A stretch of DNA of 64,000 nucleotides from CAYUVH01 sp964448135 (GTDB taxonomy: Bacteria; Verrucomicrobiota; Verrucomicrobiia; Limisphaerales; UBA8199): positions 36,819 to 100,818 of the forward strand of contig CAYUVH010000057.1 in assembly GCA_964448135.1 (NCBI GenBank). Direction: 5' to 3'. Below are positions 1 through 8,308 of the stretch, piece by piece. The position numbers and the translations under genes are program-made. The notes beneath the pieces are model-generated. The model worked only from the letters and a program-made list of their open reading frames with translations. It did not search any database and was not told the DNA's origin. Each line of letters begins with the position of its first letter. Position 1 is the first letter of the stretch.

Positions 1-1
1 T

Positions 2-70
2 GTCAGCCCGGCGGATCCACCGGCTCCGCCTAAAGTCTTGCTGGAAGAACCTGATAAGAAGACAAATTGA
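2..70 (+). CDS. possible 3' end of an upstream gene (partial)
   Basis: Frame 2 is open from the window edge to TGA at 68-70 and reads a Pro-rich, acidic tail (SPADPPAPPKVLLEEPDKKTN). The composition is plausible for the end of a real protein, but 22 codons cannot identify a family. Frame 1 is also open for 10 codons, so this is only a suggestion. Confidence 0.3.
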   Translation, partial: VSPADPPAPPKVLLEEPDKKTN

Positions 71-99
71 ACTGATTCGCGGGCATCCGAGTAAATCAA

Positions 100-603
100 A
101 TGAGCCACATAGCAATCCCGATAGTGTTTATGGTTGTGCCCTTCATGGTCCTGATCATCTTTATCTTCCTCGCTGTGACCATTGTGCGGGCCGCGGCGCG
201 GGCTGCTTCGCAAGGGTCCTCGACCCGTCCCCGGCCAGCCATGCCAACGGGGGTCCTGACCGAGATTGCCCCGGACGGATTCTGGCTCACCGCGCCATCC
301 GCGAATCCGGGCGACACGGTCTGCTACGAATTCTGGTCGGCCGGTCAGCGTCGCTCCGGACAGGTGGTTTTTCAGCCGGGCAACGACGGACGCCAATTCA
401 TTTACACGGGCCCCCGACCCGAGAGCATCACGATCTCCCGCGTAATCGGTGGAGGCCAACGCGTGGATCCCGATGTTGATCTGGGCGCAACCTTCGCCGG
501 CGCGGCCGCCGCCGGCGTAATTCTCGACTCCATGACGCGAGACGATCCGGATCCCACCCCGCCTCGGCCGCCACCGATTTCTTCTTTTCCTTCGGCCTAC
601 TGA
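100..603 (+). CDS. small membrane-anchored hypothetical protein
   Basis: 167 aa. A single long hydrophobic stretch at about residues 5-29 follows the start, then a basic, Ala/Arg-rich linker and a soluble part. The soluble part contains 'GDTVCYEFWSAGQRR' and 'ISRVIGGGQRVDPD', and the tail is Pro-rich (DPDPTPPRPPP). The N-terminal helix is a probable signal anchor with the rest outside or at the membrane face. I do not recognise the family. It lies 12 bases before the double glycosyltransferase on the same strand, so co-transcription is likely. No strong Shine-Dalgarno is visible. Confidence 0.6.
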   Translation: MSHIAIPIVFMVVPFMVLIIFIFLAVTIVRAAARAASQGSSTRPRPAMPTGVLTEIAPDGFWLTAPSANPGDTVCYEFWSAGQRRSGQVVFQPGNDGRQFIYTGPRPESITISRVIGGGQRVDPDVDLGATFAGAAAAGVILDSMTRDDPDPTPPRPPPISSFPSAY

Positions 604-615
604 GTTACGGTTGGA

Positions 616-3600
616 ATGGGAAACATGACGCCGACGCGAGCCCTGGTTTGGCGGCGGGAGCCGCACGAAATCTATCGCACTGGCAGAACCCTCCGGTCGC
701 TGACCGCGGCGGGCTTCCAACCGGAGGATCTCGGGCAGTGTTCTCCTGAACAGTTGCGCAAATTATTTGCCGCCGCGGACCGGCCTCTGTTGTTCGTGCG
801 CGGTGGTAACTGGCTGACGCATGCGGGCAAACTGCCATTGCCCTCCTCAAGCGCGACCGGCAGAGGCCTGTGTGCATTGGGTATCGTTCGATCGACCGCC
901 TCCCCTGTAGCAGACGAGGTGACGAGGCTCGTTAATTCCAACAACCCATCCCGGGCGGCCTCCCGAAATCCGCCCTCCCACCCAAATCATTCGCAAGCCT
1001 TTGCTCTCGCGAGCGACACGAACTTCGCGAGCTTGAATCCTGAGGCTGCGCGTTGGGCAGCTCTTTTGTCGCAGACCGGCGGCGATTTCAATTTGCTTCG
1101 TGGCCTTGGCGAAAATGAACCACCCGCGCCTCCCATCGCATACTTCGATCTGCCGGCCGTCCGGTGGCTGGCGGAGCAGGGGATCGGTTCACTGGATGAT
1201 CTTCTGCGTTCGGGAGCGGATGGCCTGCGAATCGTGCATGTGCCCGCCCTGGATGTTTTCGCCGATGACCGCTTGCGCGTAATGCAAGTCATCACCGGCC
1301 TGCAGCGCGGGGGCGCCGAGCGCCTGACGTTGGATTTGCTGGAGCAACTCCCAGCGCAGGGCGTGGCCTCGCGGCTGGCCACACTCGGCCAATCCCTGCG
1401 CGAAGCATTCCCCACTCCTCCCGGCACGCTGGACCTGAGTCATGCGCGAAGCGCATCAGCGAGATCGGAGCAGCTCGTCCGCGAGGCAATCGCTTTTGGA
1501 GCGGACGTATTGCACGCGCACCTGGTCAAAGCCGAGGAGATTACGCGATGGTCCCATTCGGGCATCCCGGTGGTACAGACCGTCCACAACACGCAGGCGG
1601 GTTGGCCGGCGGGAATGGCCGGCTTGCGGGCCGAACATACCGCGCTCCTTGCCGCCTGTTCACGCGCGGTCGAGGCGGAGTTGAAACTGGCCGAACTTCC
1701 CATCCCCGTACGCACAATCTGGAATGGCATCAATCCGAGCGCTTACTCGCCCACTGGCCGCTTGGCGGGCATGGCGCTCATGCGGAGGAGGGACTGGGGT
1801 TTTGGCGAGGACGATTTCCTCCTGGTCTCCGTCGCCAACCCGCGCCCGCAAAAGCGTCTGCATTTGTTACCGGGCATCCTCGCGGAACTCCGCGCGAAGC
1901 TGGGCACGCGTCGGCAGGCCCGATTGATTTTGTGTGGCGAACCGCAACCCGGCAATGCCGCCGCGGCGGAGAGTATCACGCGGACAAACGCCGAGGCGCG
2001 GCGTTTGGGTGTGAGTGAGCACCTTCGTTGGATCGGTTCTTCCTCGGACGTGGCCGAAATCCTCGCCGCGAGCGATGCCTTCGTTTCGACCAGCGCGCAC
2101 GAGGGCTTGAGCCTGGCTCAACTCGAGGCGCTCGCCAGCGGCCTGACCGTGGTCGTCACCAATGTGGGCGGAGCCGCCGAAGTGGCCGGCACCGTTTCGC
2201 GCATGCGATTGTTGTCCGCGGACGCCGAGCCGGCGGAATTTGCGAAGGAATTGTACGATCTGGCGACCAGCCCGGATGACGCGCGAATTCGCAAAAATGG
2301 TCTGGGTCCCGCGTGGACGGCCGAAACAATGGCGGCCCGTTATCGCTGGCTTTACCAACGGGCCATCGCGGCCAAACCAGCTCCGCGCGCCGGCGAAGGG
2401 ATCTGGCTCGTCACCAACAATTTCTCCACCGGCGGCGCCCAGTCGAGTGCGCGGCGGTTGCTGCAGGAGTTCGCTCAGCGAGGAATAAAAGTGCGCGCTG
2501 CCGTCGTCGAGGAAGACCCGGCCAATCCCACGCCTGGCCGGCAGAAACTGACCCAGGCCGGGATACCGGTCATTGCCATCCCGCCCACCATCGGAGCCGG
2601 CACATCCGTGGCGGTGGAATCCATTCTCGCGGCCATCGACGCCGACCCGCCGGAGGCCATCCTCTTCTGGAATCTCCGCCCCTCCTACAAAGTTCTCCTC
2701 GCCGACGCGCTGTTAAATGTGCCGGTATACGACGTCAGCCCCGGCGAAATGTTCTTCAGCTCCTTCGCGGCGTACTTTGCCAAACCACCATCCGGCTTCC
2801 CCTACCGCAGCGCTCGCGACTACGGCGAGCGGCTGGCCGGCGCGATCGTCAAATACCACGCCGAAGCCGCGCGAGCAGCCGAAACCCTCGGCGCCCCCGT
2901 CCGCGTAATCCCCAACGGCGTACCTCTCCCTTCCGTAGCAGCCGAGGTAACGAGGCTCATTCATTCCAACTATCCACAACAGCCGAATTCACAACCCATT
3001 GCCTCTGACCCGAATCGTTCAACCGCTCTCCCTCTCCCCTCTTGTCGCGCCGAAGCGTCCTCGCGAAGGCGGATGGCAGAGGGCCGGGGTGAGGGGGATT
3101 CGCGCTCCATAGCCATCAGGCGATCCATAATCGATGGCGCTTTCAAAGACCTGAGCAGCAATTCCCCTCTCAGTTCTTCCCAACCCTCTTCCTCCCCCGC
3201 TCGCGTCCTCCAACTCGGCACCGCCGCCCGCATCAATCCCCAAAAGCGCCTCGAAGACCTGCTCGAAGCACTCCGCCTCGCCCACGATCGTCTGCCCCCG
3301 TACACCCTGCGAATCGCCGGCGGCGTCGAAAGAAATTGCGAAGCCTACGCCGAAAGCCTGCGCCAACTCGCCACCGGCCTTCCAGTCGAATGGTTGGGCG
3401 ACGTCAGCGACATCGCCTCATTCCACCAAAGCCTGGATTTCTTCGTCGCCATTTCCGAACCCGCCGGTTGCCCGAACGCCTCCTTGGAAGCCATCGCCGC
3501 CGGCTTGCCGATCATCGCCACCGATTTCGGCGGCGCCTCGGAGCAGATCGTGGAAGCCCAAAACGGCTATCTCGTGCCGCCCCGTGACCCCGTTGCCCTA

Positions 3601-3843
3601 TCCGAATCAATTCTCAAACTCGCCTGCCAGCCCGATCGTTGGCCCGCCATGGCCACCGCCGGCCGCCAACTGATCGCCGAACGCTTCAGCATGGACCGGA
3701 TGGTCTCGGAATACGCTCGGTTTTGCCTCGGTGCAGTAAGGCGCAAATCGGACTCCGCTTCCCAGCCCGAGCGGGCGGAAGAAAATGGCCCGCCGGCCTG
3801 CTCGCGAAATCGTTCGGAGTTCATCGGTGGGCACCCGGTTTGA
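616..3843 (+). CDS. tandem double GT4-family glycosyltransferase
   Basis: 1075 aa, roughly twice the length of a normal GT4 enzyme. After a poorly recognisable first 220 residues come two GT-B modules. The first begins at 'RVMQVITGLQRGGAERL' and carries the GT4 C-terminal E-x7-E motif (EGLSLAQLE, first Glu about residue 496). The second begins near residue 596 (WLVTNNFSTGGAQSS) and ends in a variant acceptor-site motif, EPAGCPNASLE, near residue 948. It probably builds a surface polysaccharide from nucleotide sugars at the cytoplasmic face. Odd features: two low-complexity stretches (about residues 95-135 and 775-860) are encoded by intergenic-type repeats that keep the frame open. An alternative start is ATG 625. 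The very C-terminus is also low-complexity. Confidence 0.85.
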   Translation: MGNMTPTRALVWRREPHEIYRTGRTLRSLTAAGFQPEDLGQCSPEQLRKLFAAADRPLLFVRGGNWLTHAGKLPLPSSSATGRGLCALGIVRSTASPVADEVTRLVNSNNPSRAASRNPPSHPNHSQAFALASDTNFASLNPEAARWAALLSQTGGDFNLLRGLGENEPPAPPIAYFDLPAVRWLAEQGIGSLDDLLRSGADGLRIVHVPALDVFADDRLRVMQVITGLQRGGAERLTLDLLEQLPAQGVASRLATLGQSLREAFPTPPGTLDLSHARSASARSEQLVREAIAFGADVLHAHLVKAEEITRWSHSGIPVVQTVHNTQAGWPAGMAGLRAEHTALLAACSRAVEAELKLAELPIPVRTIWNGINPSAYSPTGRLAGMALMRRRDWGFGEDDFLLVSVANPRPQKRLHLLPGILAELRAKLGTRRQARLILCGEPQPGNAAAAESITRTNAEARRLGVSEHLRWIGSSSDVAEILAASDAFVSTSAHEGLSLAQLEALASGLTVVVTNVGGAAEVAGTVSRMRLLSADAEPAEFAKELYDLATSPDDARIRKNGLGPAWTAETMAARYRWLYQRAIAAKPAPRAGEGIWLVTNNFSTGGAQSSARRLLQEFAQRGIKVRAAVVEEDPANPTPGRQKLTQAGIPVIAIPPTIGAGTSVAVESILAAIDADPPEAILFWNLRPSYKVLLADALLNVPVYDVSPGEMFFSSFAAYFAKPPSGFPYRSARDYGERLAGAIVKYHAEAARAAETLGAPVRVIPNGVPLPSVAAEVTRLIHSNYPQQPNSQPIASDPNRSTALPLPSCRAEASSRRRMAEGRGEGDSRSIAIRRSIIDGAFKDLSSNSPLSSSQPSSSPARVLQLGTAARINPQKRLEDLLEALRLAHDRLPPYTLRIAGGVERNCEAYAESLRQLATGLPVEWLGDVSDIASFHQSLDFFVAISEPAGCPNASLEAIAAGLPIIATDFGGASEQIVEAQNGYLVPPRDPVALSESILKLACQPDRWPAMATAGRQLIAERFSMDRMVSEYARFCLGAVRRKSDSASQPERAEENGPPACSRNRSEFIGGHPV
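907..942 (+). repeat. 36-bp interspersed repeat, copy 1, inside glycosyltransferase gene
   Basis: Starts GTAGCAGACGAGGTGACGAG and ends AATTCCAAC. It matches the copy at 2935-2970 at 32 of 36 positions. Both copies lie in the same reading frame of the same gene and encode VADEVTRLVNSN / VAAEVTRLIHSN. Confidence 0.75.
2935..2970 (+). repeat. 36-bp interspersed repeat, copy 2, inside glycosyltransferase gene
   Basis: Starts GTAGCAGCCGAGGTAACGAG. It is the partner of 907-942 with four mismatches, and is followed after about 55 bases by a second, nested repeat (3026-3099). Confidence 0.75.
3026..3099 (+). repeat. nested repeat: CCCTCTCCCC-type arms split by a 34-bp element
   Basis: Outer arms read CTCTCCCTCTCCCC and AGAGGGCCGGGGTGAGGGGG and are inverted relative to each other. 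Between them, 3041-3074 holds a 34-bp element starting CTTGTCGCGCCGAAGCGTCC. That element recurs inverted at 29732-29765 (2 mismatches) and in a shorter form at 24539-24570. All of it is translated in frame inside the glycosyltransferase. Confidence 0.65.
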
Positions 3844-4413
3844 AAAATTTAAAATCGCTTTAGCGACGAAAATCGATTCTTCGACTCGGCGGGAGGACCA
3901 CGAGAAAGACCGCCAGAAATGGGGCTGCGGAAGCCCATGCCGCCTCCTTCAGGTTCGGTTTTCGCGGCCGATTTCTCTCATTTCTGTCACGGGAGAAACT
4001 CCCACCGTGGGAGATTATTCACGCGCATTGTGTGATTTAATAGCTCCGGAGAGGACGAAGATTCGTCCTGGTAAATGATGGGAACTAACATGAACTGCCG
4101 GCTGCCGAACCACTTGTCCGAACGTCCCCCGCTGCGCCCCCATCTCCTGTGCCAGTCTCTTCTTTCGTTATCTTCGTTTGCTTGGTGTTTAAATTCGGGC
4201 TTCTTGCCGTTTGTTCCGCCCGTCTCGTCAGCCCAAGCAAACTTGGGGCAAGCCTTCAGAATACCAGTAGCCAACCACTCGCAAGCCTCCCGCAAACCTG
4301 CCGGCAAACCTAAAACCCCCGCAAGCAAACCTAAGCAAACCAAAAAAGAGCAAAATCAACGACCCACATTTCCTCTCGCGGACGATTTCCAAGTTTGGGA
4401 AGCTAACCGGACT
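3844..4413 (+). repeat. 570-bp spacer with three short palindromes and an AAACC word repeat
   Basis: No convincing gene. It holds palindromes at 3855-3866 (TCGCTTTAGCGA), 3999-4013 (CTCCCACCGTGGGAG) and 4052-4069 (AGGACGAAGATTCGTCCT), each able to form a hairpin. From about 4233 to 4350 the word GCAAACC/AAGCAAAC is repeated irregularly. A frame open from 4075 translates this stretch, but the result is low-complexity Lys/Pro/Ala and was not taken as coding. Confidence 0.5.
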
Positions 4414-5301
4414 GTGACACGTCTGCGCTCCATCCTCATCGCTGGCCTTATGGCATTTTGCCTATGCGGACATGCGCAGCCCTTGCCGCCCGGTGCGCCA
4501 GCTACCAACGCCCACGCCTACCGCGTGCAAGGCGTTATCAAAAGCCTTCCGGAAGACGGCAAAAGCGCCGTCATCCGGCACGACGAGATTCCGAACTACA
4601 TGGCGGCGATGACCATGCAGTTTACCGTCCGCGATACGAACGCCTTGCGTCGGATCGCCGTCGGTGACCGCGTTTCATTTCAATTGCTCGTCACCGAAAA
4701 CGAAAGCTGGATCGAAGGCCTCGAGGTGCTCGGCAAGGAGCCGACAACAGTTGCCGCCGCACCAAATCCAGGGCTGCAACCAACCGTTAGTCCATTGCGC
4801 GTGGGCGATGTGTTGCCCGACATTGTCCTGACCAATCAGGATGGTCGGACCATCGAGTTCAAACAATTTCGCGGCCAGGCGCTCGCCTTCACCTTTATTT
4901 TCACGCGCTGCCCGTTGCCGGAGTATTGTCCCCGCATGTCCACCCAGTTCAAGGCCGCCGCCGGTGTCCTCGTTGCGCGCACCAACGGCCCGGTAAATTG
5001 GCACCTCGTTTCGATTTCCTTCGACCCGGAGTTCGATTCTCCGGAGGTGCTTAAGGCTTACTCGTCTCATTACGGGCGTGATCCGGCCCATTGGGATTTT
5101 GCCACCGCCTCGCGCAGCCAGTTGGATGGACTTGAGCGGATGTGCGGCCTGTTGGCGCAGAAAAACGGCGGCGGCTTCGATCACAACCTCCGTACCGTGG
5201 TGGCCGATTCTCAGGGCCGCGTCGTAAAAATTTTCATCGGCAATCAATGGACCGGTGAGGAATTGGCTGACGAAATGGTCGGAGCCGCAAAAACTAATTA
5301 A
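4414..5301 (+). CDS. CusF-like copper-binding domain fused to SCO1/SenC/PrrC domain
   Basis: 295 aa from GTG 4414, which starts a clean signal peptide (VTRLRSILIAGLMAFCLCG). Residues about 30-107 form a CusF/EcnF-type copper-binding domain (HDEIPNYMAAMTMQFTVRD). Residues about 125-290 form a SCO thioredoxin-fold domain with CPLPEYC (Cys166 and Cys172) and the conserved His near 257 (FDHNLRTVV). SCO proteins deliver copper to the CuA site of cytochrome oxidase, and CusF domains carry Cu(I) in the periplasm. The Cys pair is spaced C-x5-C rather than the usual C-x3-C. The frame is open further upstream to 4075, but only through repeat sequence. The sulfatase gene starts 5 bases after the stop. 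Confidence 0.82.
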   Translation: MTRLRSILIAGLMAFCLCGHAQPLPPGAPATNAHAYRVQGVIKSLPEDGKSAVIRHDEIPNYMAAMTMQFTVRDTNALRRIAVGDRVSFQLLVTENESWIEGLEVLGKEPTTVAAAPNPGLQPTVSPLRVGDVLPDIVLTNQDGRTIEFKQFRGQALAFTFIFTRCPLPEYCPRMSTQFKAAAGVLVARTNGPVNWHLVSISFDPEFDSPEVLKAYSSHYGRDPAHWDFATASRSQLDGLERMCGLLAQKNGGGFDHNLRTVVADSQGRVVKIFIGNQWTGEELADEMVGAAKTN

Positions 5302-5305
5302 ACAA

Positions 5306-6793
5306 ATGACAAACCCAAACGTGCTTTATCCCCCACATTCCGTTGTGCGCGGGCTCCTCGGATCCTTCTGCCTGGCCTTGCCTTGCATCGCTTTCCTGTC
5401 CTTGGGAACACGGGTCGGAGCCGCCGACACCGGAACTAATTCCTCCAAACCCAACGTGCTCTTCATCGCCATTGACGATTTGAACCATTGGGTCGGCTAC
5501 CTGGGCCGCAACGCCCAAACCATCACCCCCAACCTCGACAAACTCGCCGCCCGCGGCGTGTGGTTCACCCACGCCTACTGCGCCGCCCCGGTTTGCAATC
5601 CTTCGCGGGCGGCCTTGATGTCGGGCATGCGTCCATCCACCACCGGCGTTTACGAAAACAACAACGATTGGCGAAAAGTCGTTCCTGAGGATTTGCCGCT
5701 GACCACCACTTTTCGCAAGGCCGGCTACTTCGTTTGCGGTTCGGGAAAAATTTATCACGAATCCTACAAGCGCCGGAGCGAGTGGGACGATTACCTGACC
5801 GACGAGGGCAAAGACCCCTTGCCCAAAGGGCCGGACACCGGCGTGGATGGAATCAAATTCGCCCCGCTGGACTGCAACGACGAGGACCTGCGCGAGTGGA
5901 AGATCGTCCAATACGGAATCGATCAATTGCAGAAGCCGCGCTCGCAGCCACTGTTCCTGGCCGTTGGTTTGCACAAACCTCACATGCCCTGGAACGTCCC
6001 GCGCAAATACTACGACATGCACCCGCTGGCCGACATCAAGTTGCCTCCATATCTCGAAAACGATCTGGATGACCTGCCGCCCGCCGGAGTGGCGATGGCC
6101 AGGCCGAATGGAGACCAGGCGAAGATCCTGGCGTCCGGTCGCTGGAAAGACGCAATCCAGGGCTACCTCGCCGCAATTTCCTACTGCGACGCCATGATCG
6201 GCCGCCTCGTGGACGCCTTCGACAAATCGCCCTACAGCACCAATACCATCATCTGCCTCTGGGGCGATCACGGCTGGCACTTGGGCGAAAAGCACCATTG
6301 GCGGAAATTTGCACTCTGGGAGGAAGCCACCCGCGCCCCCCTGATCTGGGTCGTGCCCGGTGTCACCCACCCGGACCAGGAATGCGACCGCACCGTGGAT
6401 TTCATGGACATTTATCCAACGCTGACCGACCTCTGCGGAATTCCCAAGCCGCCGCACGTCGAAGGCGTGAGCATTCGCAAATTGCTTTCCGATCCCAAGG
6501 CGCCCTGGGACCAGCCGGCCCTCACAACCTATCGCTTCAACAATCACGCCGTGCGTTCCGAAGCTTATCGCTATATTCGATATGCCGACGGCGGAGAGGA
6601 ATTCTACGACGAGGTGAAGGATCCTTACGAATGGACCAACCTCGCGACCAACGCTCAATACCGGGCGCAAATCAAGGCTTTGGGAAAAATCATGCCCACG
6701 AAAAATCATCCGGACATCGGCGGCCGCGAAGGCGCCGGTGCCGAGGAGGGAATACCCGTGGATTCAGCGAAACGTGGCAAAAAGAAACAATAG
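5306..6793 (+). CDS. secreted sulfatase, iduronate-2-sulfatase-like
   Basis: 495 aa from ATG 5306. The signal peptide is a hydrophobic stretch, about residues 13-33. The sulfatase core starts with 'KPNVLFIAIDDLNHW'. The formylglycine site is CNPSRAALMSG with Cys97, in the C-x-P-S-R form matured by FGE-type enzymes. Later motifs are 'GLHKPHMPWNVP', 'WGDHGWHLGEKHHWRK' and 'DFMDIYPTLTDLCG'. Length and motifs fit iduronate-2-sulfatase-like enzymes that remove sulfate from polysaccharides in the periplasm or outside. The frame is open to 5255 but that would overlap the previous gene. The start lies 5 bases behind it, so co-transcription is likely. Substrate is inferred from similarity only. Confidence 0.9.
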   Translation: MTNPNVLYPPHSVVRGLLGSFCLALPCIAFLSLGTRVGAADTGTNSSKPNVLFIAIDDLNHWVGYLGRNAQTITPNLDKLAARGVWFTHAYCAAPVCNPSRAALMSGMRPSTTGVYENNNDWRKVVPEDLPLTTTFRKAGYFVCGSGKIYHESYKRRSEWDDYLTDEGKDPLPKGPDTGVDGIKFAPLDCNDEDLREWKIVQYGIDQLQKPRSQPLFLAVGLHKPHMPWNVPRKYYDMHPLADIKLPPYLENDLDDLPPAGVAMARPNGDQAKILASGRWKDAIQGYLAAISYCDAMIGRLVDAFDKSPYSTNTIICLWGDHGWHLGEKHHWRKFALWEEATRAPLIWVVPGVTHPDQECDRTVDFMDIYPTLTDLCGIPKPPHVEGVSIRKLLSDPKAPWDQPALTTYRFNNHAVRSEAYRYIRYADGGEEFYDEVKDPYEWTNLATNAQYRAQIKALGKIMPTKNHPDIGGREGAGAEEGIPVDSAKRGKKKQ

Positions 6794-6797
6794 GTCT

Positions 6798-8303
6798 ATG
6801 CGAAGGTCAGGTCTGCTGGGAGCAGCCCTTTTGCTCTCTGCGATCGCGCTGCCTGCCGCGGTAAGCGACACCGTGGTGCCGAGGGTGAACGTTCTGTTCA
6901 TCACGGCCGACGACATGAACTACGACACCCCGGGCGCCGCCGGCGGCAAAACACCCGACGTCACTCCCAACCTGAACAAACTGGCGTCGGAGGGAATGCG
7001 CTTCGTAAACGCTCACGTCACGGTGGCGGTCTGTCAGCCCAGCCGCGAATGCCTGATGACCGGACGCTACCCGCATCACAATGGCGCAACCGGTTTTTAT
7101 CCCGTGCACAGCGATGTCCCAACGCTCATCGAGTTGTTGAAGGCCGCCGGCTATCAGTCAGGGATCATGGCCAAGGTGAGCCACCTGGCGCCGCCGGCGA
7201 AGTTTCCCTGGGATTATATTTACGAAGCGACCGTGCTGGGAAACGGACGCGATCCCGCCCTGTATTACAAGAGCGCGAAGGAATTTTTCGACCGCGCGAG
7301 GAAGTCAGGTCAGCCATTCTTTCTGATGGCGAACTCCCAGGACCCTCACCGCCCATGGGCGGGCAGCGATGGCGAGAAACTCCGTGCCGAAGGAAAGCAG
7401 GGCGGCAAAAAGAAAGCTAAGGCAAAAGCCAACACGGATAACGACAACGAGATCGCCGGCGGTGTCAAATATCCGCCACCCTCCCGCATCTACCAAACGA
7501 ACGAGGTAGTGGTGCCCGGATTTCTCCCCGACCTGCCGGACGTCCGAAAGGAAGTCGCCCAATATTACTCTTCGGCGCATCGCTGCGATGAAACCGTCGG
7601 CTCGATTCTGCGCGCTTTGGATGATGCGGGATTATCGGACAACACGCTGGTGATGTTCGTGAGCGATAACGGCATCTCGATGCCTTTTGCGAAGAGCAAC
7701 TGCTACCTCACCAGCACGCGCACGCCCTGGATGGCTCGTTGGCCCGGCAAAATCAAACCGGGCACCGTGGACGAAGATCATTTCATTTCCGGGATAGACT
7801 TCATGCCGACAATCCTCGAAGCGCTGGCCCTTTCCGCGCCGGCCGGGATGGACGGACGCTCGTTTTTACCTTTATTATCCGGCAAAGATCAGGGTGACCG
7901 CGACCACGTCTTTACCTGCTACAACGACACTAGCGGACATCGTCGCTATCCGATGCGCTGCCTGCAGACGAAGCGTTTCGGTTACATCTTCAACGATTGG
8001 TCGGACGGGGAGACTCGTTATCAGGCCGAACCAATGGGCGGTCTGACTTTCCACGCGATGCAGCAAGCCGCGCCGAAACAACCGGATGTGGCAAAGCGCG
8101 TCGAACTCCTCGTGCACCGCGTCCCGGAAGAATTATACGATTTCTCTTCAGACCCCAACGGGCTGAAGAATCTGATTGGCGATCCCAAATACACCGAACA
8201 GGCCGCGCAAATGCGGAAAGCCATGCTCGCCTGGATGGAGAAAAACCAGGACCCCTTGACGGACCACTTTCGCGCGAAGGCCGCCAAGAGCAACGCGCCG
8301 TGA
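6798..8303 (+). CDS. secreted sulfatase, N-sulfoglucosamine sulfohydrolase-like
   Basis: 501 aa from ATG 6798, chosen because it opens a signal peptide (MRRSGLLGAALLLSAIALP). An upstream in-frame ATG would overlap the preceding sulfatase by 56 bases. The core has 'VNVLFITADDMNYDTPG', the formylglycine motif CQPSRECLMTG with Cys79, 'LMANSQDPHRPW' and 'TLVMFVSDNGISMPFAK'. These fit the heparan N-sulfatase-like branch. A Lys/Ala-rich insert (GGKKKAKAKA) near residue 200 is unusual. It lies 4 bases after the iduronate-sulfatase-like gene, so the two probably act on the same sulfated glycan. No sulfatase-maturation gene is in the window. Confidence 0.9.
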   Translation: MRRSGLLGAALLLSAIALPAAVSDTVVPRVNVLFITADDMNYDTPGAAGGKTPDVTPNLNKLASEGMRFVNAHVTVAVCQPSRECLMTGRYPHHNGATGFYPVHSDVPTLIELLKAAGYQSGIMAKVSHLAPPAKFPWDYIYEATVLGNGRDPALYYKSAKEFFDRARKSGQPFFLMANSQDPHRPWAGSDGEKLRAEGKQGGKKKAKAKANTDNDNEIAGGVKYPPPSRIYQTNEVVVPGFLPDLPDVRKEVAQYYSSAHRCDETVGSILRALDDAGLSDNTLVMFVSDNGISMPFAKSNCYLTSTRTPWMARWPGKIKPGTVDEDHFISGIDFMPTILEALALSAPAGMDGRSFLPLLSGKDQGDRDHVFTCYNDTSGHRRYPMRCLQTKRFGYIFNDWSDGETRYQAEPMGGLTFHAMQQAAPKQPDVAKRVELLVHRVPEELYDFSSDPNGLKNLIGDPKYTEQAAQMRKAMLAWMEKNQDPLTDHFRAKAAKSNAP

Positions 8304-8308
8304 CGCTG

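Noticed and set aside
4075..4413. Longer N-terminus for the CusF-SCO protein
   Set aside because: The extra residues come from AAACC word repeats and would place the signal peptide in the middle of the protein.
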